Origin: Lachnospiraceae bacterium
Lineage (GTDB): Bacteria; Bacillota; Clostridia; Lachnospirales; Lachnospiraceae
Reading direction: 5' to 3'
Assembly (NCBI GenBank): GCA_017619615.1
Contig: JAFZRY010000010.1
Span: 62,001 to 126,000, forward strand
Length of the DNA stretch: 64,000 bases
The position numbers and the translations under genes were made by a program. The notes beneath the pieces were generated by a model. It was not told where the DNA came from, did not search any database, and saw only the letters and a list, made by a program, of their open reading frames with translations. Below are positions 49,350 through 59,200 of the stretch, piece after piece (position 1 is the stretch's first letter; each line of letters starts with the position of its first letter).

Positions 49350-50738
49350 ATGAAGAAAATGATCGTTGTGATTTGTCTGTGTCTGGGCTTGTTGCTGAGC
49401 GCGTGCAGCGGAAATTCCGGTGCGGCGACGGCGGAGATCTCTGAAGCCACGAGCGCGGATACCGCCGGGATGACGACCACGGATACCTCTGCGGTAACCA
49501 CGGCGGAGCCGGCGATCACCGCGGTAACGCTTCCCGCTGCGACAGAAACGCTCCCGGCGGATACGACGCCTGCGGCAAGCACAACTGAAACGACTCCTGC
49601 TGACGCCCCGGAAGAGACGACATTACCGACGACTACAGCAGAGCCGACAGAGATAACTGAAGAACCATCCGAAGAAACCACGGAGGCGCCTGCGGAAACG
49701 TCCGCCGCAGAAAGCACTGCGGAGACGTATACGCGGACACCGGACGGTGAGAAAGAGACCTTCAGCGAAGGCGAGGACACGCCCATCCGCGTCACCGCCT
49801 TCACGCCCTATCGGGGCGTCCGCGCCGCCTGCTTCCCGCAAGAGGGCGACCGGGTCGCGGTCATTTCGCCCTCCACCCTGCCCACCCGGGCGGAGACGGA
49901 CGCGCTCATCCGCGGCCTGCAGAGCTGGGGCTACGCCCCGATAGAAGGGCAGTACGTCTGCGCGGCAATGCGGACGTTCGAGGACTGCCGGGCCGATCTG
50001 GTCTGGGCATTGACAGATCCCTCCATCAAAGCCATTTTCTGCGTGCGCGGCGGGTACGGCGCCACGGAGGTGATGGATTCCATTCCGTTGGACATGATCC
50101 GGAACGCCGGGAAACTGATCCTCGGCTACAGCGACGTTTCCTGCTTTCACGCGGCCTGGACCGCAGCCGGCCTGCCTTCGGTCCACGCTTCCATGAGCCG
50201 GATCTTTACGGGACTGCCCGGCGAATGCGCCTGGCTCACGCGTCAGATGCTGCACGGGCAGACGCCGGTCTATGAGTGCAGCGGCAGCGGTTATGACGTG
50301 CCGGGCACCGCCGAAGGCATCCTGATCGGCGGCAATCTGGCCACGCTGAGCGCGACGCTGGAGACGGAGTATGACTGCACGGCGCTGCAGCAGCCGTACG
50401 TCCTGTTCATCGAGGAAGTGGAAGAGGATCTGGAACATATCCACCGGTTCCTGACCATGCTGAAGCACCGGGGCGTACTGGATAATGCGGCGGGGATCAT
50501 CTTCGGCGAGTGGATCGATATCCCGCTGGAGAGCGAAACGACCGACGGTTCATCCCGCGGCGGCGCATATCAGGGCGTGGCGGACATGATCCGCCGGGCA
50601 TTCTTTCCGGATTCCGATATCCCGATTGCGTTCGGCTTCCCGGCCGGGCACGGCGACGTGAATTACCCGCTGCTGATGGGAGAGAAGGTCAGACTGCAGA
50701 TAGGAGAGGACGGGTTCACGCTGGAGTGGACAGACTGA
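49350..50738 (+). CDS. Lipoprotein LD-carboxypeptidase (S66 family) with a Thr/Glu-rich linker
   Basis: A 462-residue secreted peptidase. Lipobox LLSAC, then about 110 residues of Thr/Ala/Glu/Pro-rich linker, then an S66 domain. Its catalytic Ser is in LILGYSDVSCFHA, Glu in LFIEEVEEDLEH and His in IAFGFPAGHGD. FCVRGGYGATEVM and GILIGGNLATL are also conserved. Such enzymes trim the terminal D-Ala of peptidoglycan stem peptides (relatives act on microcin). It starts nine bases after znuB, so it may be co-expressed under zinc limitation; RBS GAGG. Outer-surface placement is likely from the lipobox and linker. Confidence 0.88.
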   Translation: MKKMIVVICLCLGLLLSACSGNSGAATAEISEATSADTAGMTTTDTSAVTTAEPAITAVTLPAATETLPADTTPAASTTETTPADAPEETTLPTTTAEPTEITEEPSEETTEAPAETSAAESTAETYTRTPDGEKETFSEGEDTPIRVTAFTPYRGVRAACFPQEGDRVAVISPSTLPTRAETDALIRGLQSWGYAPIEGQYVCAAMRTFEDCRADLVWALTDPSIKAIFCVRGGYGATEVMDSIPLDMIRNAGKLILGYSDVSCFHAAWTAAGLPSVHASMSRIFTGLPGECAWLTRQMLHGQTPVYECSGSGYDVPGTAEGILIGGNLATLSATLETEYDCTALQQPYVLFIEEVEEDLEHIHRFLTMLKHRGVLDNAAGIIFGEWIDIPLESETTDGSSRGGAYQGVADMIRRAFFPDSDIPIAFGFPAGHGDVNYPLLMGEKVRLQIGEDGFTLEWTD

Positions 50739-50748
50739 AAAGCGGAAA

Positions 50749-50777
50749 GATGACAAAAGAACCGTCCCTCTGTCATC
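50749..50777. repeat. Dispersed repeat, diverged single-arm copy
   Basis: GATGACAAAAGAACCGTCCC (50749-50768) and the following TCTGTCATC match the left arm of the 26588-26650 element with a few changes. It begins ten bases after the carboxypeptidase stop. Confidence 0.75.
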
Positions 50778-50812
50778 AAAAAAGGACGAACCGGTGCGGT
50801 CCGTCCTTTTTG
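50778..50812 (+). terminator. Bidirectional terminator
   Basis: AAAAAAGGACG (50778-50788 region) pairs with CGTCCTTTTT (50802-50811). It serves the carboxypeptidase gene on plus and folA on minus. Confidence 0.85.
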
Positions 50813-50835
50813 ATTGCTGTTTTCTGCGGGGTTGT

Positions 50836-51324
50836 TTACGGCTCCCACTCCGTGAACCGGTACGTCAGCCCGTTTTCCTCCTGCACCTCGGAACTGCTTG
50901 TTTCATGCCAGCCGGCAGCTTCCAGGTCCGGGAAGTAGACGGAGGGGACGATCTCCGGCTCCTGGTCCACGCGGGTCAGCAGGCAGCTGTCGCAGTAGGG
51001 GAGCAGGAGGCGGTAGATCTCGCCGCCGCCGATGACGAAGGGGTCGGTCTCGCCCAGTGCGGCCAGCAGCTCCAGCAGTTCGCGGACGCTGTGGCACACG
51101 TAGACGCCGCGCTTCTGATAGCGCCGGTCCCGGGTCAGGACGATGTTCCGCCGCTTCGGCAGCGGCTTCCCGCCGGGCAGGGATTCCAGCGTTTTGCGCC
51201 CCATGATGACCGCGTGGCCGGCGGTCTGCTTCCGGAAATATTTCAAATCGCCGGGGAGATGGTACAGCATCCCGCTGCCGTCCCCGATGCCCCAGTCCGG
51301 GGCAACTGCCGCGATCGCTTTCAT
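50836..51324 (-). CDS. folA: Dihydrofolate reductase
   Basis: A 162-residue enzyme reducing dihydrofolate to tetrahydrofolate with NADPH. MKAIAAVAPDWGIGDGSGML starts the family fold, followed by LPGDLKYFRKQTAGHAVIMG (substrate site, catalytic Asp) and FVIGGGEIYRLLLPYCDSCL with the NADPH-binding GGGEIY. Standard length. It lies 13 bp after thyA on the same strand, the usual thyA-folA pair that recycles folate for dTMP synthesis. No strong RBS is obvious. Confidence 0.97.
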   Translation of the reverse strand: MKAIAAVAPDWGIGDGSGMLYHLPGDLKYFRKQTAGHAVIMGRKTLESLPGGKPLPKRRNIVLTRDRRYQKRGVYVCHSVRELLELLAALGETDPFVIGGGEIYRLLLPYCDSCLLTRVDQEPEIVPSVYFPDLEAAGWHETSSSEVQEENGLTYRFTEWEP

Positions 51325-51337
51325 GAAAGGCCTCCGC

Positions 51338-52168
51338 TCAGATCGCCACCGGGATCGGGAACGGGAACTTGTGGAACTGGTAATCCTCCACGTGCACGCT
51401 GTCCACGGTGAAGTCGTAGAAGTTCTTCACGTCCGGATCCAGCCAGACCTTCGGGGCCGGGAAGGGTTCCTGCTCCAGCAGGTATTTCACGCCTTCCACG
51501 TGGCGGTCGTAGATGTGCGCGTCCGCGATGACGTGCATCAGCGTGCCGGGCTTGAAGCCGGAGACCTGCGCCATCATCATGAGCAGCATGCTGTACTGGC
51601 AGACATTCCAGCTGTTGGCGGTGAGCATGTCGTTGGAGCGCTGGTTCAGGATGGCGTTCAGGGTGTCTCCGGACACATTGAAGGTCATGGAGTAGGCGCA
51701 GGGGTACAGCGCCATTTCCGACAGGTCGTGGTGGTTGTACAGGTTGGTGATGATGCGGCGGCTGGCCGGGTTGTGCTTGAGGTCGTACAGCACGCGGTCC
51801 ACCTGGTCGAACAGGCCTTCTTTGTATTTGTGCTTCACGCTCAGCTGGTAGCCGTAGGCCTTGCCGATGGTGCCGTTTTCGTCGGCCCAGGCGTCCCAGA
51901 CGTGGGATTTCAGTTCGTGCACGTCGTTGGATTTCTTCTGCCAGATCCACAGCAGTTCGTCCGTCGCGTTTTTGATGGCGGTGCGGCGGATGGTCTGCAG
52001 CGGGAATTCCTTCTGCAGGTCGTAGCGGTTCACGATGCCGAAGCATTTTACGGTGTGGGCGGGCGTCCCGTCTTCCCAGCGGGGCCGGACTTCCTGGTCC
52101 GTGTCCCACACGCCTTCGGTTAAGATCTGACGGCAATTTGCCTTGAATACTTCATCTGCGTAGCTCAT
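51338..52168 (-). CDS. thyA: Thymidylate synthase
   Basis: Methylates dUMP to dTMP with methylene-tetrahydrofolate. A 276-residue ThyA-type protein with the active-site Cys in EMALYPCAYSMTF, the dUMP region NQRSNDMLTANSWNVCQYSM and the C-terminal HVIADAHIYDRHVEG. The residue after PC is Ala where many ThyAs have His, but the rest is convincing. Start taken at ATG 52168 (MSYADEVFKANCR), with GGGAGGCACTT upstream. folA follows, so both are probably co-transcribed. Confidence 0.94.
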   Translation of the reverse strand: MSYADEVFKANCRQILTEGVWDTDQEVRPRWEDGTPAHTVKCFGIVNRYDLQKEFPLQTIRRTAIKNATDELLWIWQKKSNDVHELKSHVWDAWADENGTIGKAYGYQLSVKHKYKEGLFDQVDRVLYDLKHNPASRRIITNLYNHHDLSEMALYPCAYSMTFNVSGDTLNAILNQRSNDMLTANSWNVCQYSMLLMMMAQVSGFKPGTLMHVIADAHIYDRHVEGVKYLLEQEPFPAPKVWLDPDVKNFYDFTVDSVHVEDYQFHKFPFPIPVAI

Positions 52169-52287
52169 AAGTGCCTCCCGGTTCTTACTGGCTCTACTAT
52201 ACCACAGGCGGGCAGCGGCGGGCAATGTTTTTCTTGCATACGGCCCGGAAAAGCGCTAAAATACCACCGAAAGGCAAATAGCGCTCC

Positions 52288-53262
52288 ATGCTGGAAAATC
52301 TCAGAGTTACTTTTTCGATCGTCTTCCCGTTCCTGGCCTACATGACGATAGGCTCCTTTTTGAAACGCATCGGGGCCATTACGGACGATTTCGCTGCGCA
52401 GGCCAACCGTCTCCTGGCCAACGTCCTGCTGCCCGTCAATATCTTCAACAGCCTGTACAATAAGGACCTCAGCACAGCCCTGCAGACCCCCGCCGCCCTG
52501 TACAGCGCGGCGGGCATACTGGTGCTCACAGCCGTCCTGGTATGGCTGGTGCCCCGCTGGGAAAAGGATCCCGCCAAGCAGGGCGCCATGGTGCACTGCG
52601 GCTTCCGCAGCAACAGCATGCTGTTCGCCCTGCCCATCGCCAACGGGATCTTCGGCTATGAAGTGCCGGAGATCGTGATCGTGCTGGCGGCGGTCGTGCT
52701 GGTGAACAACGTGGAGACGGTCCCGCTGATGGAATACTATCGGGGCAAAACGCCCGCGTACGCCGGGCGGCAGGAGAAAAGCAGCTTTTCACTAAAAGGC
52801 ATGGTGCTGGGATGGCTCAGGACGCCGCTGCTGATCGGGATGCTGATCGGTGCGGCCTGGGGCCTGCTGCGGATCCCGCTGCCGGAGCCCTGCGCCAAAG
52901 TGGTGAGCGGGCTGAGCGGCGTGGTGGTTCCGCTGGCTTTCGTCGTGCTGGGCGCGCGCCTGGATTTCGGCCACCTGAAGGCCAACCGCCGGAACGTGAT
53001 GCGCATGGTGGTCTTCAAACTGGTGATCGCCCCGGCGCTGTTCCTGATCTGGCCCATTGCGGCGCACTGGTCCCAGGAAAATATCGTGGCAGTGCTGGCG
53101 GCGTTCGGCGCGCCGGCGGCGATCATCGCCTACGCGATGACGGAATATTATGAATGCGACGCGGACATGGCGGGGGAGATCATTTCCCTGTCGTCCGCTT
53201 TATCGATGATCACCATCTTTTTGTGGATCTTCGGGATGAAACAATTCGGACTGATTTCGTGA
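52288..53262 (+). CDS. AEC family permease
   Basis: A 324-residue membrane protein of the auxin-efflux-carrier/malate-permease family. It has about ten hydrophobic segments. FLAYMTIGSFLKRIGAITDD starts the family pattern, NRLLANVLLPVNIFNSLYNK is the conserved block after it, and the second half contains VVPLAFVVLGARLDFGHLKA and FGAPAAIIAYAMTEYYECDA. Substrates are organic acids or other anions. It ends 13 bp before the NRPS gene on the same strand and could be exported with it or carry its product; this is inference. Confidence 0.9.
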   Translation: MLENLRVTFSIVFPFLAYMTIGSFLKRIGAITDDFAAQANRLLANVLLPVNIFNSLYNKDLSTALQTPAALYSAAGILVLTAVLVWLVPRWEKDPAKQGAMVHCGFRSNSMLFALPIANGIFGYEVPEIVIVLAAVVLVNNVETVPLMEYYRGKTPAYAGRQEKSSFSLKGMVLGWLRTPLLIGMLIGAAWGLLRIPLPEPCAKVVSGLSGVVVPLAFVVLGARLDFGHLKANRRNVMRMVVFKLVIAPALFLIWPIAAHWSQENIVAVLAAFGAPAAIIAYAMTEYYECDADMAGEIISLSSALSMITIFLWIFGMKQFGLIS

Positions 53263-53275
53263 AGGGAGCATCAGT

Positions 53276-56200
53276 ATGAAAGAGCAACAGACGTATCCTT
53301 TGAGCCAGACCGAGCTGGGGATCTTCCTGGCCTGTCAGCAGCCTACCACGGCGTATAACCTCCCGCACCTGATCCCGCTGCCGGAAGAACTGGAGCCGGA
53401 CTGCTTCCGCGCCGCTGTGGAAGCGTTTTTTGCGCGCCATCCCGGGCTTTTCAGCCGGATCACGACGGGAGAGGACGGCAGCCCCGTACGGGTCATCGTC
53501 CCGGAGCCGCTCGTGATCGAAGAGAAGGAACTTGATTCGTTGGACGACGTGCCGCTGTCTCATTTTGAGATCCAGAACGCCCCGCTGTACCGTCTGGCGT
53601 TTTACCGGGTGGGAGAGCAGCGGTATTTCTTCTTCGACTTCCACCATATCATCTTTGACGGCCATACCCTGGGCCTGCTGCTGAAAGAACTGCCGCTCCT
53701 GTACGAGGGCCGGACCGACCTGCCCCCGGAGGCCGTGTCTGCCGGCGAATATGCTCTGCAGGAGGCCGTGCGGCGGGAGAGCGCCGAATACGAGGCGGCG
53801 AAGGCCTGGTACACGGAGACCTTCTCCGGCATCGAAAACGACCCGGCGCTGCCCTTCGATAAGCAGGAGGGGACACCGCGCTATGTCATGAAAAAGCAGC
53901 GCCTCACGGCCCCGGCTTCGGAGCTGACGCCTTTCATCAAAAACCTGGGCATCCGCAGCTCCGCCTTCTTCCTGGGGGCCTTCAGCTGGCTCCTCGCGAA
54001 AATGAACGGCGAAAAAGAAGCCTTCCTCGCCACGGTGCACAACGGCCGCACGCCGGAGACCGCCTTCAGCAGCGGCATGTTCGTGAAGACGCTCCCCTTC
54101 TACGTAAAGTTCGCTGACGAAGATACGGTCGCGGATTACCTGCGGAAAGCCAGCGAGGAAATGACGATGGTCGTGCGGAACGACCTCTATTCCTTCGCCG
54201 ACGCCGCGAAAGACCTGGGCGCGAGCGGCGAGATTCTGTTCGCCTACCAGGGGGATTACATGTTTGATGCGCACTTCTGCGGCGGAACGCAGCGCCTGAT
54301 CAAGCCGGACGTCCCGGACGGCAAAGGCCTGATGTCCCTGGAACTGCACAAGGACGGCGATGCTTACGAACTCTGGACCGAGTACCGCGCGGACCTCTAC
54401 AAGCCCGAAATGATGGCGCAGCTGGCGGCTCTTTACGACCGGACCCTGCTCGAGTTCACACGCCGGGAGACACTCGGCGGAATCGAACTGCTGGATGAAG
54501 CGCAGCTGGCCCTCCTGGAAGAAAACAACGCCACGGACGTGTCCGCCCTGGACTTCGACCATACCGTCGTGGATTACTTCTACCGGAATCTGGAGAAGGA
54601 TCCGGACCACCCACTGGTCGTTTTCAAGGACCGCTCCTATACCTACGCGCAGGCGGAGGACATCACGAACCGCCTGGCTGCCCGCCTCATCGAACTGGGC
54701 GCCGGCCGCGAAAAAGTGGTCTCCGTCCTGATCCCGAAATGCGAATACACGATGCTCGCCAGCCTGGGCGTGCTGAAATCCGGCGCGGCCTACCAGCCAC
54801 TGGATCCCACGTACCCGCGCGAGCGCCTGAATTTCATGATCAAAGATGCGGACGCCTGCGCCCTGATCCTGGACCGCGCGTTGGAGGGCCTGCTGAACGA
54901 ATACGACGGCCCGCGCGTCTATCTGGACGAGATCCCCGGCCTGCCGGCGGCGGAGCGCCCCGCGGAACGGCCGCGCCCGGAGGACCTCTTCATCATGCTC
55001 TACACCTCCGGCACCACCGGCGTCCCGAAGGGCGTCATGCTGGAGCATCACAACATCCTGGCCTTCTGCCTGCTGAACAATAAGCGCTATGACGAGACCA
55101 GCGCCTCCCGCATGTCGGCCTACGCCTCCTACGGCTTCGACGCCGACATGATGGACCTCTACCCCGCCGTCACCTGCGGCGGCACCGTCTACATGATCCC
55201 GGAGGAGATGCGGCTGGACCTGCTCGGCCTGGGCGATTATTTCAACGAAGTGGGTATCACCCACTCCTTCATCACCACCCAGGTCGGCCGCCAGTTCGTG
55301 GAGGCCGTGGACTTGAAAACCGTGCAGCACTTCTTCGTGGGCGGCGAACGGCTGGTCCCGCTGGATCCGCCGGCGAACTACGTATTCCATAACGTGTACG
55401 GCCCGACCGAAGGCACCATTTTCTGCTGCGAGCAGCCGCTGCTGGAACGCTATTACAGCGTCCCCATCGGGAAGCACCTGGAAGATTACAAGTTTTACGT
55501 ACTCGATGAGAAAGGACGCCGGGTGCCCTGGGGCGTGAAGGGAGAACTGTACATCTCCGGACCGCAGGTGGGCCGCGGCTATCTGAACCGGCCGGAAGAG
55601 AATAAGGAGGCGTTCCTGAACAATCCGTTCGAAACGGATCCGCTGTTCGCCAGACTGTACAAGACCGGCGACGTCGTGCGGTTCCTGCAGGACGGCACGG
55701 TGGACTTCATCGGCCGCTCCGACGGGCAGGTGAAGATCCGCGGCTTCCGCGTGGAGATGGCCGAGGTGGAGGAGATCATCCGCCGCTTCCCGGGCATCAA
55801 AGACGCGACGGTCAAGGATTTCACGGACCCGTCCGGCGTCAAATTCATCGCGGCTTACGTGGTGTCCGACGATCCGGTGGACATTGAGGCCCTCTGCGCC
55901 TTCATCGGCCGGAACAAGCCGCCGTACATGATCCCGGCCTGCGTGATGCAGATCGAAAAGATCCCGCTCAACCAGAACCAGAAGGTCAATAAGCGCGCCC
56001 TGCCCGCGCCGCAGCCGCGCGAGGTGGAGATTGTGCGGCCCGCGACGGAGGCCGAGAGCCGCATCTTCGACATCCTGTCCGGCATCCTGGGCCATTCCTC
56101 CTTCGGCGTCACCACGGATTTCAGCGAAGCGGGCCTGACCTCCGTTTCCTCCATCCGTTACTGCGTGCAGCTTTCCAAAGCCTTCGGCCGGCCTTTCAAA

Positions 56201-59200
56201 AACAGCGAACTGGCTGCGTACCCGACGGTGCGCGCGCTGGCGGCCCACGCGGGAGAAGACGCGCCGAAGCGCGATTACGCGGTCCGTGAGACCTACCCGC
56301 TGACCAAGACCCAGGAAGGCATCCTGGTCGACTGCCTGGCTAATCCGGGCGGCACGGCCTACAACATCCCGTACCTCTTCGAAATGGCGCCCACGGTGGA
56401 TCCGGAGGCCCTGGCGGAGGCGGTGGAGAAAGCCATCGCCGCCCACCCGTACATGATGAGCCGCCTGGAAATGGACGAGACCGGCAGCGTGGTGGCCCGC
56501 CGCGAGGACAACGAGCCCGAGGTGGACGTCATCATGGGCCGCGTCCCGGCGGACGACAAGCTGGTGCGCCCCTTCAGCCTGCTGGGCGACAAGCTCTACC
56601 GCGCGGAGATCTATTACAGCGCGGACGGCGTCACCCTGTTCCTGGACGTCCATCACATCCTGTGCGACGGCACCAGCGAAGTGATCCTGCTGCGGGATAT
56701 CTCGGCCGCGTTCTCCGGCGGGGAGCCGGAACCGGAGACCTATTCCGGGTACGAGATCGCGCTGGATGAGACCGAAGACCGCAAGGGCCCGCGCATGGAA
56801 GAAGCCAAAGCCTGGTACGACGCGCTGCTGCAGGGCAAGGAAACGGATTTCCGCATGAAGAAGGCCCTGAAGCCTTCCGGCGTGCCCGTGGAGTGCCTGG
56901 AGAAGGTGATCAGCGTGTCCCGCTCGTCGCTGGAAGCGTTCGCGGAACGCGGCGGCTTCAGCATGAACGCCCTCTTCAATTTCGTCTTCGGCCTGGTGCT
57001 GGGCAAATACCTGTATAAGGACGAGTCCCTGTTCACGACCATTTACAACGGCCGCAGCGATTCCCGTACGCTGAATACGGTTTCCATGCTGGTCAAGACC
57101 CTGCCGGTCACGGTGCAGATCCGCGACGACGCGGAACTGATTTCCGTCCTGCGGGAGATGAAGGCCCAGCTGGAAGGCTCGCAGAACCACGACATCTTTT
57201 CCTTCGCGGAGATCGCTTCCGCTTACGGCGTTGCCGCGGACAACCTTTTCGTCTACCACGGCGCGGACTTCAGCTTCGACCATATCGGGCCGGAGCCGGT
57301 GAAGTCCCGCACGCTGGAAATCGGCCAGGCGAAGGCGCCGTTCCACTTCGTGGTGTTCCCGAAGGACGACGGCTTCCTGTGCCGCCTGGAAGCGGACGGC
57401 TCGCTCTACGATCAGGACGCGATGGCCTCGTTCCTGCGCTGCTTCACGCACGTGCTGGAGCAGGTGGAACGCGTGCGCCTGGTCGGCGAGATCGAATACG
57501 TGACCGATGAGGATCTGGCGCAGTACGAGCGCTTCAACGACACGATGCAGCCCGTCCCGCCGGTGTCCTACAATAAACTGATGGAGGCGCAGGCCGCGCG
57601 CGTGCCGGACCGCATGGCGGTCATCGCGCAGGACGGCCGGTATACGTACCGCGAACTGAACGAAGCCGCGAACAGGATCGCGCACGCGCTGCGGGAATCG
57701 GGGGCAGCCGCCTCCGGCCGGGTCGTGGCGCTGATGCCGCGCGTGAAGGACGCCTACGCGGTCCGGCTCGGCATTTTAAAGAGCGGCGCGGCGTTCGTAC
57801 CCGTGGATCCGAAATATCCGGACGACAGCATCGAATACATCATCACCGAATCCGGCGCCGGCGCCGTGATCACGACGGCCGCCGTCGCGCAGGAGCGAGC
57901 GGACATGCTGGCCCGCGCTGGGGCTCCGGTCTGCGACGTCGCGGAGCTGCTCGCGCACGAAAGCACCGCCGATCCGGACTGGGAGATCGATCCGGACGGC
58001 CTGGCCTATCTGATCTTCACCTCCGGCTCCACCGGCAAGCCCAAGGGCGTGATGATCGCGCAGCACAACCTGGTCAACCTCTGCCTGGACGGCAAGAACT
58101 GCATCAAAGATGTGTTCGGTGCCGCCGGGGACGACGAAGTGGTCTGCGGCGCATTTGCCTCCCTGTCGTTCGATGTGTCCGTGCAGGAACAGTTCTTCCC
58201 GCTCAGCCACGGCTTCACGGTCGTGATCGCTTCGGAGGCGGACATCGCCAATCCGTTCCAGCTGGCGGAGCTCTTTGAACGGGAGCACGTGGACATCTGC
58301 TTCATGACGCCTTCCTACGTATCCAACGCGGCGGACATGCCGCCCTTCATCGAAGCCCTCAAGCGGATGAAGGTGCTCTACATGGGCGGCGAGGCGCTGC
58401 CGGCGGAACTGTATGTCAAACTGCGCCAGTCCGGCGTGGAAACGGTCATCTACAACGGCTACGGCCCGACGGAGACCACGGTGTTCTCCACGTTCGGCCT
58501 GATGACGGATGAATACATCACGATCGGCAAGCCCGTGGGCAACACCAAGCTGTATCTGCTGGATCCGCACGGTCATATCCTGCCGATCGGCGCCATCGGC
58601 GACCTGACGATCGCCGGCGACGGCGTGGGCCGCGGCTACCTGCATCTTCCGGATAAGACGGCGGAGCGATACATCACGGTGGACGGCCTGCCGGCCTTCC
58701 GCTCCGGCGACATGGCCCGCTACAACACGGAGGGCAACATCGAGTTCTTCGGCCGCCTGGACAACCAGGTGAAGCTGCGCGGCCTGCGTGTGGAACTGGA
58801 TGAGATCATCAAGGCCATTTCCTCGTACGGCCCGATCACCTCCGCCATCGTCGTGGTGAAAAACAACGCCGCGGAGGGCGATTATCTGGCGGCGTACTAC
58901 ACGGCCTCGGAAGAGGTGGACAAGGACGAGCTCCGCGCCTTCATCGGCAGGACGCTGACGCCGTATATGATCCCGCATGCGATGATGCAGCTGGAAAAGC
59001 TGCCGCTGACCCCCAACGGCAAGGTGGATAAGAAAGCGCTGCCCGAGCCGGCGGCGGAAGAGAGCAGCAGCCAGCCGGTGCGGAAGCCGAAGGGCGAGCT
59101 GGAAAAGCAGATCGCCGGCCTCTTCTCGAAGGCGCTGGGCCGCAGAGGGATCGGCCGCGACGAAGACTTCTTCGACCTGGGCGGCACTTCGCTGTCCGCT

